Notes: a model not told the origin generated them from the sequence alone. 39,507 nt of DNA from JANRKN01 sp033763435 (GCA_033763435.1 JANRKN010000094.1:1-39507); one strand, 5' to 3'. Positions 16,601 to 25,098 are shown, counted from the first letter of the stretch. Translations and numbers: made by a program.

Positions 16601-18562
16601 GCGCAGGAGGCGTCGGTGCGGCTGGCGGGCTCGCTGCTCGCGGCAGGGCGGAGGCTCGCACAGCTGAGCGGTGAGGCCTCGGTCGTGATGGCCGGGGGCG
16701 CGCCCGCGGGGGCGATGCGCGCGAAGATCACCCTGAGCCAGATCGACGCGGCGACGGTGGACGCGATCGTCGAGCCGATCCTGCTCGACGGGCGCACGCC
16801 CAACGTGGTCTTTGCTCGCGGCATCGGCGACGGGGGCGAGGCGACGCTGACGGTGTCCGCGGCGCAGGTGCGCGGGTGGGATCAGCTCGCCTCCGCGGCG
16901 CTGAACGCCGAGGTGGGTCTCGCGGCGCCCAGGCTGAGCATCCAGCCGCCCGTGAAGGTGACGATCGCGCCCGACCGCATCGCGCTGGGCTCGCCCGCGC
17001 GGATCAACTGGGCGATCGACCCGGCGGTGGTGAGCGAGTTCCTGAGGCCGACCGACAGCGCGCCGGGCGTGAATTCGCAGCCGGGCCGGGGCGCGAGTGG
17101 CGGGGGGGCGGGCGGTGGTGCGCCGAGGCTGCTGGCGCCTGTGAATCTGGGTGTGTCGCTGGAGCGGCTGGTGCTGCCGCGCGGGAACGCGGCCGTGCCG
17201 CTGGACGCGGGGGTCGAGGTCACGGTGCCGATGCTCGAGCTTGAAAGCGCCGACGGAAAGGCCGTCAAGGTCACCGACCTGCTCTTCCGCACGCAGGCCA
17301 AGCCCGGCGAAGGGACGCTGCCCTTTGCGCTCTCGGCGGGGAGCGCACAGCTCGCTGGGCAGCCCCAGGCCGGTAAGGTCAACGTCGTCGGCGAGATCGC
17401 GAACATGATGCGCGAAGAGAACGGTCGGACGGTGTTCGATCCCAAGAGCGGCGTGCTGACCGTCAAGGCCGAGATGCCCGAGATCCCCAGCGCATTGATC
17501 GACGCGCTCGCCAAGCAGGGCGGCATGCTCGTCGACCTGCTGGGCCCGAGCGTGAATGTGCAGGCCCAGGCCGATCGCGTGCCTATGGGCTCGCTGATGG
17601 GAGGCGACGCGGGGCAGGCCGCGGGGCGCGTTTCGGCCAAGTCGCGCAGCGCGCGCTCGGGCGTCGACGTCGTCGGTACCGTCGGCGGCGGCGTTTTCCG
17701 CACCGAGGGCGACGCGCGGATCACCCTCACCGAGATCACGCCCGAGCTGGGCCGGCGTCTGGCGAAGAACACCGTCGTGTTCCAGGAGATGAGCAAGGTC
17801 CAGGGGCTTGACACGCCCATGACGATCACGGCGGTCGAACTCTCGGCGCCGCTGGCGGACCTGGCGCAGGACCTCAACCTTCCCCCCGAGCTGCGCGAGC
17901 GTCGGCGTATGGAACGGCTGAACGGGCGCATCACGATCGACCCCGGCACGCTCTGGCTCGCCTCGGCCGACCTGCTCGGGCGTCTGTTCAAGGACAAGCC
18001 TGTGAGGCCCGAGGGCGTGCAGGGCAAGCCGATCGAGCCGCTGGTGCTCGACGTGCGGAATGGGCGTGTCTCGTTCAACGTCGCGGGGTACAACGGGAAT
18101 CAGCCGCAGCTTCAGCGGTGGAAGATCTTCCTGGACGGCGCGCCGGCCGAGGTCTCGGGCTTTGTTGACCTTGCGTCCAAGGACGTGGACATCATGCTCT
18201 GGGTCGAGTTCCAGTCGATGGGCCGGAGCGTCGTCGACGGCGTGTTCAAGGGCTTCAGCGTCGTCGGCGGCGTGCTGGGCGCCGTGACCGGCCAAGGCGA
18301 TCCGAAAGACAAGGTCGATCCCAAGGCGCCTTTCCCGATCCGCATTCGGGGCAAGCTGGGCGAGCCGATCGTCCCGGTGCCCGACGTTGAGACCTTTGTG
18401 AAGGAGCAGATCAACAAGGCGACCGGCGGCGGCAAGGACCAGAAGGGCGGCGGGCTGCTCGACGGGATTCTGGGCAAGCCCAAGGCTCCCGCGACCAACC
18501 CGATCACTCCACCCGCCCCGACCCCGCCCGCGCCTCCGAGCCTGCCGGGCCTGCCGAAGTAA
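13676..18562 (+). CDS. Large AsmA-like (repeating beta-groove type) envelope protein
   Basis: This is a 1628-residue protein. I start it at ATG 13676 because GGGAG (13663-13667) sits eight bases upstream; a longer frame from 13505 begins inside the nusG terminator. A Gly/Ser-rich cytoplasmic N-terminus with two FWG motifs (about 8-10 and 34-36) leads to one membrane helix (about 67-90). Then SLGKAELSWLGDQVLTGVTLREPS opens the AsmA-like part, and the rest is repetitive beta-strand-rich sequence. The end carries SGFVDLASKDVDIMLWVEF and FPIRIRGKLGEPIVPVP, like AsmA C-termini, then a Pro-rich tail. AsmA/TamB/YdbH-type proteins are thought to bridge the periplasm and carry phospholipids. The exact subfamily is uncertain; low-complexity Ala/Lys stretches occur near residues 195-215. 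Confidence 0.7.
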   Translation: MGTGDGDFWGSKGSGKPSSPGGGGAAGGGGGGEFWGNAAEKKREMLTPPDPVKQRERRAGRVKRILGWSALTLVVLAGGVVALAPTIAGSLAPGMAPGFIKDKLPGTVSLGKAELSWLGDQVLTGVTLREPSKDGTGKVIARDVSIRIPAGLLGVLTGGRDFGRVTIDVPEIALVRGSDGVTNLERALGLAKPETKKTDAKKADTKKAAEPAKLPEGLAAEVRLKIGRVTYVDSSRSEKSPSGAGEPLRVALQEIDLALDVATGKALNAKLSAVAVAGEPLKSVPKASEPLPEGAGRIGVSAKVESWSDAAGSITPAKAKVDVTADVAGVPTAVLDALAGLDGRLAQTLGPRLTVNVVAKGSMKEAQASVNASAERLKLSAPIAVASGVLSASGPIELSLAPEGLRPWLPAEVLSGTSADGSPAAVTLRELPGVSVKVESLRVELPAEGKAFDPRMASAMVELRTTAAGGQVRLAPGGGAQTLAVEEFVAKVDASKLAEGVSLWFGTRAFVDGKPAGALTGDVRAAGVIDGKGQFVAGVPKDVQAKVDLVALPTALAQPFLGALREKLDLARDVGPTLNFTARANTVAETTPGAKAGQPPTLDASINLRGDHVAISGALRVATDAITLQPERGGGEFRDAGMVVVFLRGSGLASKFVPESAGYRLRPDSVAGVTITELNVPRTKEGGLALENAQIRGGVSAQKWSLESLAKDRPAVDVDVAGVQFTMVGTDVPKAELTFVAKTQGQPFSAMGSFDLPGLRAALAKQGKGESIGVMDIRPAGSVEVSDVPTSLASLLPRDAQGPDMGAAIRQTLGPTVSMTLRATPQGETAQAATIDFDLSVRSEGLKVATGGVVSPSKAELRATTIDARLVPAAVNALLPEPAPGEPAMTLREASRVEVRSPAVTIPLKAGYEPDLASAPPIPFTVRVPGRLVVDGVQTRDAQGRVTMISPAGIENFQLTGGLPVGALVKTAGGSAQEASVRLAGSLLAAGRRLAQLSGEASVVMAGGAPAGAMRAKITLSQIDAATVDAIVEPILLDGRTPNVVFARGIGDGGEATLTVSAAQVRGWDQLASAALNAEVGLAAPRLSIQPPVKVTIAPDRIALGSPARINWAIDPAVVSEFLRPTDSAPGVNSQPGRGASGGGAGGGAPRLLAPVNLGVSLERLVLPRGNAAVPLDAGVEVTVPMLELESADGKAVKVTDLLFRTQAKPGEGTLPFALSAGSAQLAGQPQAGKVNVVGEIANMMREENGRTVFDPKSGVLTVKAEMPEIPSALIDALAKQGGMLVDLLGPSVNVQAQADRVPMGSLMGGDAGQAAGRVSAKSRSARSGVDVVGTVGGGVFRTEGDARITLTEITPELGRRLAKNTVVFQEMSKVQGLDTPMTITAVELSAPLADLAQDLNLPPELRERRRMERLNGRITIDPGTLWLASADLLGRLFKDKPVRPEGVQGKPIEPLVLDVRNGRVSFNVAGYNGNQPQLQRWKIFLDGAPAEVSGFVDLASKDVDIMLWVEFQSMGRSVVDGVFKGFSVVGGVLGAVTGQGDPKDKVDPKAPFPIRIRGKLGEPIVPVPDVETFVKEQINKATGGGKDQKGGGLLDGILGKPKAPATNPITPPAPTPPAPPSLPGLPK

Positions 18563-18665
18563 GTCCCGCGGCACGAAAGCGTTCTCGGACGGATCCGAAT
18601 GCTCGGAACAGCCGCAGGCGTCGGTGCGAATCGGGGCCTGACGACCAAGGCGGGAGAGGGAACGG

Positions 18666-20831
18666 ATGCGGGAGAGCGTGGTGCGAGCAAGGCCTGAGAA
18701 GGCAGGATGGGCGTGTTCGGCCCGAGTCGCGGCGATGGTCGTCGCGCTGGTCGTCGCGCTGGCCGGCGCGTCGTCGCTCGCAGGCGTCGCACGCGCGGGC
18801 GGTCCGATGTCGCCGCCGGCGGATGATCGCGCGGGCGCCGTCGAAGCGGAGCTTGCGTCGTCCAACACCGCGCGGGGCGCGTGGTTCCGTGTGCCGGCGT
18901 ATCCCGCGCCCGAGCCGCTGTACATCTTCGAGCCCGACGCGGCCATGAGCGAGGCTTGGCGCGATCCACGAGATCTGGCCGACAAGTCGGGCGCGGTTCC
19001 CTTGCCTGTGCCGGGCTATGTCGTGTTCGCGCGGCTGGTGGTGGGCGGTGTCGACGAGGCGGAACTCGCAGCGCGGGCCAAGGCGCGAGGGCTGCGCGCT
19101 GAGCCCTTGGGCGGCGCCGATGAGCGCACGCGCGTTGCGGGCTTCTTCACGATCGAAACGGCGAGCGTGCGCGAGGCGCTCTCGCTCGCGGAAGAGTTGC
19201 AAGGCCAGCTCCCCGCGGGCGCGGACGTGCGCATGGACCTGCGGAAGCCTTCGGGCGTGCGGACGATGCCGAGTGATCCGCTCGTCGCGCAGCAGTGGCA
19301 TCTGAAGAACTCGGTTGCGCCGAGGTTCAGCCTGAACGTGGAGCCCGTGTGGGACGCGGGACTGACCGGCGCGGGCGTGACGATCGGCATCATGGAGAAC
19401 GCCTTCGAGGCGACGCACCCGGACCTCGCGGCGCGCTTCAATGCCCAGGCGAGTCAGTCCGGCGGCACCGTGACCGGGCACGCAACGAGCGTCGCGGGCC
19501 TGGCCGCGGCCTCGGCGAACAATGGGATTGGCGGCGCGGGCGTGGCGTACGGCGCGCAGCTCAGCCGTCAGCTCTATGGCAGCGCGAGTCAGAACGCCGT
19601 GGGCTTGGCATTCCGGAACGACCTCAACGCGATCCGCAACTGCTCGTGGGGCCCGAGCGATACGGGGCGCATCGCTCAGAACACCCCAGAGGAGCAGGCC
19701 GCGATTCAGCAGGCCGCGACGCAGGGGCGCGGCGGGCGCGGAACCGTAATCACGTGGGCCGCGGGCAATGGCGATCTGTTCGATCGTGTGGACTTTGATC
19801 CGTATGCGTCGAGCCGCTTTGTGCTGTCGATCGGTGCGATCGGCGACGACGACACCCGGGCGTGGTACAACGAGATCGGGTCGTCGATGTTCGCTGTCGC
19901 GCAGTCCGGCGGCGCGTCGCGTTCGCTCACGACGACGAACATCGGCGCGACGTACACCTCGGGCTTCACGGGCACCAGCGGCAGCGCGCCCCAGGCCGCG
20001 GGCGTCGTGGCGCTCGTGCTTCAGGCCCGGCCCGACCTGACGTTCCGCGATGTCCGGCATGTGCTCGCGCGATCGGCGCGGAGGTGCGATCCGCTCGGCG
20101 GCTGGGAGCAGAACGCGGCGGGGATGTGGATCCACTACGGCTACGGCTTCGGGGCGCTCGACGCGGGCGCCGCGCTGAGTGCCGCGAGCGCCTGGACTCG
20201 CGTCGGGCCCGAGATCCTCTGGACCAGCGGCAAGGTCAACGTCAACCGCCAGCTCCCCGACGGCTGGACACCCGATCCCGTGCGCGCGACGTTCCGCGTC
20301 AACGAGCGTTTCCGCGTCGAGAGCGTGGAAGTCGTGCTGAACGTCACGACGCCGTACGTCGGCGATCTTGAGATCAAGCTGGTATCGCCCGCGGGGACGA
20401 ACTCGGACCTCAAGTACCCCAACCCCGACGACGGCACCGACAACCTCACGAACGTGAAGTTCACGAGCCACCGCTATCTTGACGAACTCTCCGACGGAGA
20501 TTGGTACGTCACCGTCAACGACGCCTACCGCACCGATCTCGCGACATGGCGCGACGCGACGCTGGTCGTGACGGGTTGGAAGCCGGCGGAGTGCGAGGGC
20601 GACTTTGATCGCAGCGGATTCATCGACGTCGACGACTTTGTCGCGTTCATCGCGGCATTCCGCGCAGGCTGGCCGACGGCCGACGTGGACCTCAGCGGGT
20701 TCGTTGATTCTGATGACTTCACCCGGTTCGTGGGCTCGTTCGTGCAGGGGTGCGGCGATGACCGCCCGGGCGCCGACTCATCGCTCGTGCGCGAGGTGCT
20801 GAGCGTCGAACTTCCGCTGCCTTTGCGCTGA
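18666..20831 (+). CDS. Secreted kexin-like S8 peptidase homologue with P domain and dockerin-like tail
   Basis: The 721-residue protein opens with a signal peptide (hydrophobic core about 22-42). A pro-region reaches about residue 200. The S8 domain (about 205-510) resembles furin/kexin: SWGPSDTG (327-334), GRGGRGT, WAAGNG (364-369) and the serine motif GTSGSAP (Ser438). His272 stands in GHATSVAG, where HGT is usual. The catalytic Asp position reads IGIMENAFEATHPDL, so Glu244 replaces Asp, and the segment between it and the His is short. A P domain follows (about 520-637). The C-terminus has two dockerin-like calcium repeats, GDFDRSGFIDVDDF and VDLSGFVDSDDF (about 645-692), typical of secreted planctomycete proteins. 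It may be an active variant or a pseudoprotease. It converges on the AAA gene with 12 bases between. Confidence 0.9.
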   Translation: MRESVVRARPEKAGWACSARVAAMVVALVVALAGASSLAGVARAGGPMSPPADDRAGAVEAELASSNTARGAWFRVPAYPAPEPLYIFEPDAAMSEAWRDPRDLADKSGAVPLPVPGYVVFARLVVGGVDEAELAARAKARGLRAEPLGGADERTRVAGFFTIETASVREALSLAEELQGQLPAGADVRMDLRKPSGVRTMPSDPLVAQQWHLKNSVAPRFSLNVEPVWDAGLTGAGVTIGIMENAFEATHPDLAARFNAQASQSGGTVTGHATSVAGLAAASANNGIGGAGVAYGAQLSRQLYGSASQNAVGLAFRNDLNAIRNCSWGPSDTGRIAQNTPEEQAAIQQAATQGRGGRGTVITWAAGNGDLFDRVDFDPYASSRFVLSIGAIGDDDTRAWYNEIGSSMFAVAQSGGASRSLTTTNIGATYTSGFTGTSGSAPQAAGVVALVLQARPDLTFRDVRHVLARSARRCDPLGGWEQNAAGMWIHYGYGFGALDAGAALSAASAWTRVGPEILWTSGKVNVNRQLPDGWTPDPVRATFRVNERFRVESVEVVLNVTTPYVGDLEIKLVSPAGTNSDLKYPNPDDGTDNLTNVKFTSHRYLDELSDGDWYVTVNDAYRTDLATWRDATLVVTGWKPAECEGDFDRSGFIDVDDFVAFIAAFRAGWPTADVDLSGFVDSDDFTRFVGSFVQGCGDDRPGADSSLVREVLSVELPLPLR

Positions 20832-20843
20832 GGTCGCCCCGCA

Positions 20844-22358
20844 TCAGTCCGCGGGAACACATCGCCCGCGCGCCCATGCGCGGAGCGCCTCGATCTTCTC
20901 GCTCATCGTGACGCTCAGGGGCGGGCTGGCACGCAGCGCGTTTTCCAGCGAGTCAGTGGTCACGTCGCGCCCCTTGGCGAACGCCTCGTGCAGCGCGGCA
21001 AGCACACCCTGCTCGATCTCGGCGCCCGAATAGCCCTCGCTCGCCCGCGCCAGTCGCGCAAGGTCGAACGCCCCCGGGTCGCGCTTGCGCTTCTTGAGGT
21101 GGATCGCGAAGATCGCCTCGCGCGCTTCGGGCGTGGGCAGGTCGACGAAGAAGATTTCATCGAACCGGCCCTTGCGGAGCAGTTCGGGCGGCAGGGCCTC
21201 GATGTCGTTGGCGGTCGCGACAAGAAACACCGGCTCGCGGTGCTCCTGCATCCAGGTGAGCAGCGCGCCGAACATGCGCTGTGAGAGCCCGCCGTCGGTC
21301 GAGCGCGAGGCGGCGGAGGCGAAGGCCTTCTCGATCTCGTCGATCCACAGCACGGCCGGGGCCATGGCCTCGGCCTGTCGCAGCGCCTCGCGCAGGCGCC
21401 GCTCGCTCTCGCCCACGTATCGGTCGTAGAGCGCGCCCGGGTCAAGCCTGAGCAGCGGGCGGTTCCATGCCGCGGCGATCGCCTTGCACGCGAGGCTCTT
21501 GCCCGCGCCCTGCACGCCCAGCAGCATCACGCCCCGCGGCGGGACCAGCCCGAACGCCTCGGCCTTGTCGCTGAACGCGCCCGCACGCGCGCCGAGCCAG
21601 GCCTTGAGCGCGCTCAGCCCGCCGATCTGGTCCATCGACGCCGGCGCATCGACGGGTTCCAGCACGCCGGCGCCCCGCAGCAGCGCGCGCTTGGAGGCAA
21701 TCACCCGCGGCAGGTCCTCGGCATCGAGCGTGCCGTCGGAGATCGCGTCGGCGATCACGCTCTCGGCTTGCCGGCGTGACAGCCCGCGCAGCGTCCGCAG
21801 CAGCGCGTCGAACTGCCCGCGAGTGATCTGCACGTCCAGCTTCGCACCCCGCCCTGCCTCGCCTCGGCCTGCGCCGCGCAGCACGCGCTTGAGCAGTGCC
21901 TCCAGCTCCGCGTCGTCGGGGGGCGAGAGGTCAAGCCGCGTCGTGAACGTCGCGAGCACATCGGGCCCGTGCGCGGCATGGTCGATCATCACCAGCCGCG
22001 AGCCCCGCGCGCGGAACGACTCGACGGTTTCTCGCAGCGCCCGCAGCGTCCGCGGCTCATCGAGGTGCGGCGCAAGGTCGAGCGTGATAAGCATGGCGCG
22101 CTCGGGGAGCTTGGTCGCGGCGTGCGCGAGCGCGGCGGCGGGGTTCTCCGTGTGCGGCTCGGCGGGCGAGTTTTCCAGCACATCGCCCCGCAGCCCCTGC
22201 ACGCTCGACCAGCACCAGCGATCGAGCCGCAGCGTGTCGCCCGCGCCCCGCGCGACGGTGAGCGCGTCGTGCTCTTCGGTCGTGACGATCCGCACCGCTG
22301 CATGGCGTTGGCGGAGCCAGGACGCGAGCTTCTGAGCGTCGATCTCGAGCGTGGACAT
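20844..22358 (-). CDS. AAA+ ATPase of Ycf46-like type
   Basis: The 504-residue protein has a C-terminal AAA+ module: Walker A GVQGAGKS (281-288), Walker B VLWIDEIE (336-343), sensor 1 in ATANDIEALP (381-390) and the arginine-finger region ELLRKGRFDEIFF (392-403). The N-terminal half (about 1-230) looks like a degenerate AAA-type domain without a Walker A, as in Ycf46-like proteins of cyanobacteria, plastids and other bacteria. There is no protease domain or membrane helix, so it is not FtsH. The function of Ycf46 is poorly known; a link to inorganic carbon or photosynthesis was proposed in cyanobacteria and need not apply here. It has its own TAGACT-like promoter candidate and no co-directional neighbour nearby. 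Confidence 0.88.
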   Translation of the reverse strand: MSTLEIDAQKLASWLRQRHAAVRIVTTEEHDALTVARGAGDTLRLDRWCWSSVQGLRGDVLENSPAEPHTENPAAALAHAATKLPERAMLITLDLAPHLDEPRTLRALRETVESFRARGSRLVMIDHAAHGPDVLATFTTRLDLSPPDDAELEALLKRVLRGAGRGEAGRGAKLDVQITRGQFDALLRTLRGLSRRQAESVIADAISDGTLDAEDLPRVIASKRALLRGAGVLEPVDAPASMDQIGGLSALKAWLGARAGAFSDKAEAFGLVPPRGVMLLGVQGAGKSLACKAIAAAWNRPLLRLDPGALYDRYVGESERRLREALRQAEAMAPAVLWIDEIEKAFASAASRSTDGGLSQRMFGALLTWMQEHREPVFLVATANDIEALPPELLRKGRFDEIFFVDLPTPEAREAIFAIHLKKRKRDPGAFDLARLARASEGYSGAEIEQGVLAALHEAFAKGRDVTTDSLENALRASPPLSVTMSEKIEALRAWARGRCVPAD

Positions 22359-22414
22359 GCCGGGCTCCTGAACTGCGCAGGTTTCGCGCAGAGGTTGAAG
22401 TTCGCGAGCCAGAG

Positions 22415-22420
22415 AGTCTA
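22415..22420 (-). promoter_or_regulatory. Candidate -10 element for the AAA ATPase gene
   Basis: TAGACT reads on the minus strand 57 bases before the ATG and is followed by CTCTGG, close to the ybeY element (TAGACTGTCTGG). No clear -35 is seen. Confidence 0.4.
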
Positions 22421-22863
22421 AGCGCTGAACACAATCTCACGCGGAATTGAAACCAACCGCGGAAAGTCTGCGGATGGTTCTTCGTCCCGACCCACGGCTG
22501 ATTTCGAGCCTCGTGGGCCGGGGCATCGGGTTCGCCCCGGGGATGCGTTCTGAGCTTCATGCTGTCGGCCAACGCGGGCCTTAACCCGCGGGGGCGTCTC
22601 ACGCGGCGTGAGGGCACAGAGCTCGGCCTTTGGCGGGCTGGATGGAAGTGCCGAACGAATCTGCCGGTGCCCGCGTGCGTGGTGTCCGCGGGCCCGGCGC
22701 CTGAGTTTTCGAAGAGCTGTCGAGAGAGGATCAATGCGGATGGCCCGGTCCGGAGCTGGGCCCTTCGCGAACGAAGTGGTGTGCGAGGTCGGCCGGGTGC
22801 GTGCCGCGCGGCGGAGGGAGCCGTGCGACCCCGGCTGATCTCGTGCGCACCTATCTTCAGACG
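22421..22863 (+). other. Non-coding spacer with several hairpins
   Basis: This spacer between the divergent AAA and prenyltransferase genes has no gene I trust. It holds three inverted repeats in a row: AACCAACCGC/GCGGATGGTT (22451-22479, one mismatch), CCGGGGC/GCCCCGG (22518-22540) and CGCGGG/CCCGCG (22573-22590, loop CCTTAA). A 102-codon frame at 22559 is Arg/Gly-rich and unlikely to be real. TATCTT (22852-22857) is a -10 candidate for the downstream gene. A small RNA or structured leader is possible but unproved. Confidence 0.35.
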
Positions 22864-23826
22864 ATGACCGGAACCGACATCTCCCCCGCAGGCGGCTTGT
22901 GGTCGCGGCTTTCCATCGCCGCGGCTGATATCAAGCTCGCGCATTCCATCTTCGCCATGCCCTTTGCCGTGCTCGCCGCGTTCCTCGCGCGCGATGCGCA
23001 GGCCGGCTGGGCGCGCTTTGGCCTGCAGATCGCCCTGATGGTCGTCTGCATGGTCGCGGCGCGGACGTTCGCGATGCTCGTCAATCGCTATGCCGACCGC
23101 GCGATCGACGCGAACAACCCGCGCACCGCCCGGCGCGCGATCGCGAGCGGACGCCTGGGCGTCGGCCCTGCGCGCGCGATGATCGCGGCCTCGGCGCTGG
23201 TCTTCATCGCGGCGTGCGGCGTGTTTCTGGTCGCGACCAGCAACCCCTGGCCGCTCGCGCTCAGTCTGCCCGTGCTCGGGTGGATCGCGTTCTACTCGTT
23301 CACGAAGCGCTTCACGGCGTTGTGCCACCTCGTGTTGGGCGTGAGCCTCGCGATCGCGCCGATCGCCGCGGCCATCGCGATCGACCCGCGCGCCGTCGGC
23401 CTGTCCGCCTCGCTCTCGGTTGATGTTGCGAGCCCCGCGCTGCCGGCGGTCTGGTGGCTTGCGCTGATGGTCGTCCTTTGGGTTGCGGGCTTTGACGTGA
23501 TCTACGCGTTGCAGGATCAGGAATTCGACGCGCGCACCGGGCTGAGCAGCATCCCCGCCAAGCTCGGCACGCGCGGCGCGATCTGGCTCAGCCGGCTGAT
23601 GCACGCGGGCGCTGCGGGGGTGCTGCTGATGGTCTGGCGCAGCGATGCGCGGCTCGGGCCGGTGTTCCTTGCGGGCGTCACGCTTGTGTGGGCTCTGCTC
23701 GTGCTCGAGCACGTGATCCTGGCGCGCCGGGGCAAGGCGGGCCTGGACATGGCGTTCTTCACGGTCAACGGCGTCGTGAGCTGCGTGCTGGGCGTGGCGG
23801 GCGTCGCCGACGCGCTGCTGAACTAA
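22864..23826 (+). CDS. UbiA-family prenyltransferase, probably MqnP-like
   Basis: This is a 320-residue integral membrane enzyme with about eight or nine hydrophobic helices. The two aspartate motifs of UbiA prenyltransferases are present: NRYADRAID (74-82) and DVIYALQDQEFD (211-222). These bind the magnesium-diphosphate of the polyprenyl donor. The opening IKLAHSIFAMPFA and the FAMLVNRYADRAIDANNPRTARR segment resemble MqnP, which prenylates the aromatic intermediate of the futalosine menaquinone route, more than E. coli UbiA. That pathway assignment is inference, since no other mqn gene is in the window. The start at 22864 has no Shine-Dalgarno, and a TATCTT hexamer ends six bases upstream, so the mRNA may be leaderless. 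Its stop overlaps the convergent glycosyltransferase stop by three bases. Confidence 0.88.
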   Translation: MTGTDISPAGGLWSRLSIAAADIKLAHSIFAMPFAVLAAFLARDAQAGWARFGLQIALMVVCMVAARTFAMLVNRYADRAIDANNPRTARRAIASGRLGVGPARAMIAASALVFIAACGVFLVATSNPWPLALSLPVLGWIAFYSFTKRFTALCHLVLGVSLAIAPIAAAIAIDPRAVGLSASLSVDVASPALPAVWWLALMVVLWVAGFDVIYALQDQEFDARTGLSSIPAKLGTRGAIWLSRLMHAGAAGVLLMVWRSDARLGPVFLAGVTLVWALLVLEHVILARRGKAGLDMAFFTVNGVVSCVLGVAGVADALLN

Positions 23827-24959
23827 CGTGTGGGAAACAGCGCGAGCAAGCGGTCGACCAGCGCCGCGGGGCACAGAGAGGGCGCCATCGCCATCGCGGC
23901 CTCGCGGCCTTGGGCGAGCTTCGCGGGTTCGAGCCACGCCTCGAGCGTTCGGCCCCAGTGCGCGGGCGACTCGACAATCGCGCCCGGCGGGCCCGCGTTG
24001 ATCAGCAGCTCGCAGCCGGGCCAGTGTCCGAGGGCGAGCGCGGGCCGGCCTTGGCGCAGCGCGTCGGCGATCGGCGAGACGGGCGCGAGTTCTTCGGGGC
24101 CCCGGTCGCCCGGACCCGCGGCGACAAGGTCGGCCGCGCGAACCAGCGCGGGGACCTGCTCGGTTCCGCCCAGCACTCGCAATCTCGCGGCATCCAGCCC
24201 CGCCGGCAACGCCCGCAGCGCGGGCAGGTCCGCGTGGGCGATGACCAGATGCAGATCTCGCTCGCGCGCCATGATCGGCGACAGCGCGCGGGCAAACTCG
24301 GCGAGCTGCGCGCCCGAGCCGCGGAGCGACCACCAGAGCAGGGTGCGCGAACACGCGGGGATCTCGAGCAGTGCGCGGGCGTGCGCCCGCAGCGCGTCGG
24401 TCGCGAGATCGGCCATCGCCTCGGGACTGCCAGCCGGAGGGTCGAAACGGCTCGCAAAGCCCAGCCCCCGCACGCCCGTCGATTGATCCCCGCCGAACGA
24501 CGCGCGGATGGGGTCGGCGCCCCGCACCCGGCGGATCGGCGTGGGCCTGCGCTCGGCCAGGGCGACCAGAGGCAGCCAGGGCCGGTGCGCGATCTCCAAC
24601 AGCGCCGAGTGAGGCTTGAGCCCGCGCGCCAGCCTCAGCATCGCGCGCGACGCCCGCGGTTCGAGCGCGAGCGTGACATCGCCGCGGACGATCCCGGTCA
24701 GCGACAGGCACGCGTCGGCGTGGGCCGCCTGCTTGGCCGCCCATCGCGCGAACGCGCGAGGCTCAGCGCCCAGGTGCGTCCGCAGAGGCCTGAACAGCGA
24801 CGTCTCGAACTTCGACACCAGTGAGGCGTCGTCGGTCCCGTCGAGCGCGAGCCGAACCTCGTGCCCGCGCCTGAGCAGGTGCTCGGCGATCAACCCCACC
24901 CAGCGCGCGGGCGAGGTCGGCAGGCAGCGGGGATACTCGGCAACGATCAGAATCCGCAC
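23823..24959 (-). CDS. GT-B-like glycosyltransferase
   Basis: This is a 378-residue protein from a GTG start at 24959, where the frame opens VRILIVAEYPRCLPTSPARW; upstream codons of the open frame look non-coding. The N-terminal block with LIAEHLLRRGHEVRLALDG has the Rossmann-like beginning of GT-B (GT4-type) enzymes. The C-terminal half keeps the usual order: AHADLPAL, LRVLGGTEQVPALVRAADLVAAGPG, then SPIADALRQGRPALAL and GAIVESPAHW. The canonical EGFG/EP loop is weak (EELAPVSPIADAL), so the donor and activity are uncertain. It is a cytoplasmic or membrane-associated enzyme of glycan synthesis at most. Its TAG stop overlaps the TAA of the convergent UbiA-family gene, so the two 3' ends interlock. 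Confidence 0.7.
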   Translation of the reverse strand: MRILIVAEYPRCLPTSPARWVGLIAEHLLRRGHEVRLALDGTDDASLVSKFETSLFRPLRTHLGAEPRAFARWAAKQAAHADACLSLTGIVRGDVTLALEPRASRAMLRLARGLKPHSALLEIAHRPWLPLVALAERRPTPIRRVRGADPIRASFGGDQSTGVRGLGFASRFDPPAGSPEAMADLATDALRAHARALLEIPACSRTLLWWSLRGSGAQLAEFARALSPIMARERDLHLVIAHADLPALRALPAGLDAARLRVLGGTEQVPALVRAADLVAAGPGDRGPEELAPVSPIADALRQGRPALALGHWPGCELLINAGPPGAIVESPAHWGRTLEAWLEPAKLAQGREAAMAMAPSLCPAALVDRLLALFPTR

Positions 24960-25098
24960 GGCCCAAGCAAAGCCCCGCCGACCCAACCGGACAAGTACGG
25001 ACGAAGTTTGGTGGTTTTCAGCCCTCGGGCGAACCATCGTCCGCCCAGAACGTCCGATGAAAAGGTGGGTTCCGGGCCGAGGTCCGGGCGGGGTTTGG

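Noticed and set aside
14852..18985. A 1377-codon open frame on the minus strand opposite the AsmA-like gene
   Set aside because: It is Arg/His/Ala-rich with no domain signal, and is a codon-bias shadow of the real plus-strand gene in very GC-rich DNA.
22559..22867. A 102-codon plus-strand frame before the prenyltransferase
   Set aside because: It is Arg/Gly/Ala-rich, has no ribosome-binding site, and overlaps the downstream start.
22057..24744. An 895-codon minus-strand frame across the AAA, spacer and prenyltransferase region
   Set aside because: It crosses intergenic DNA and three real genes without any recognisable motif; the composition is typical of high-GC shadow frames.
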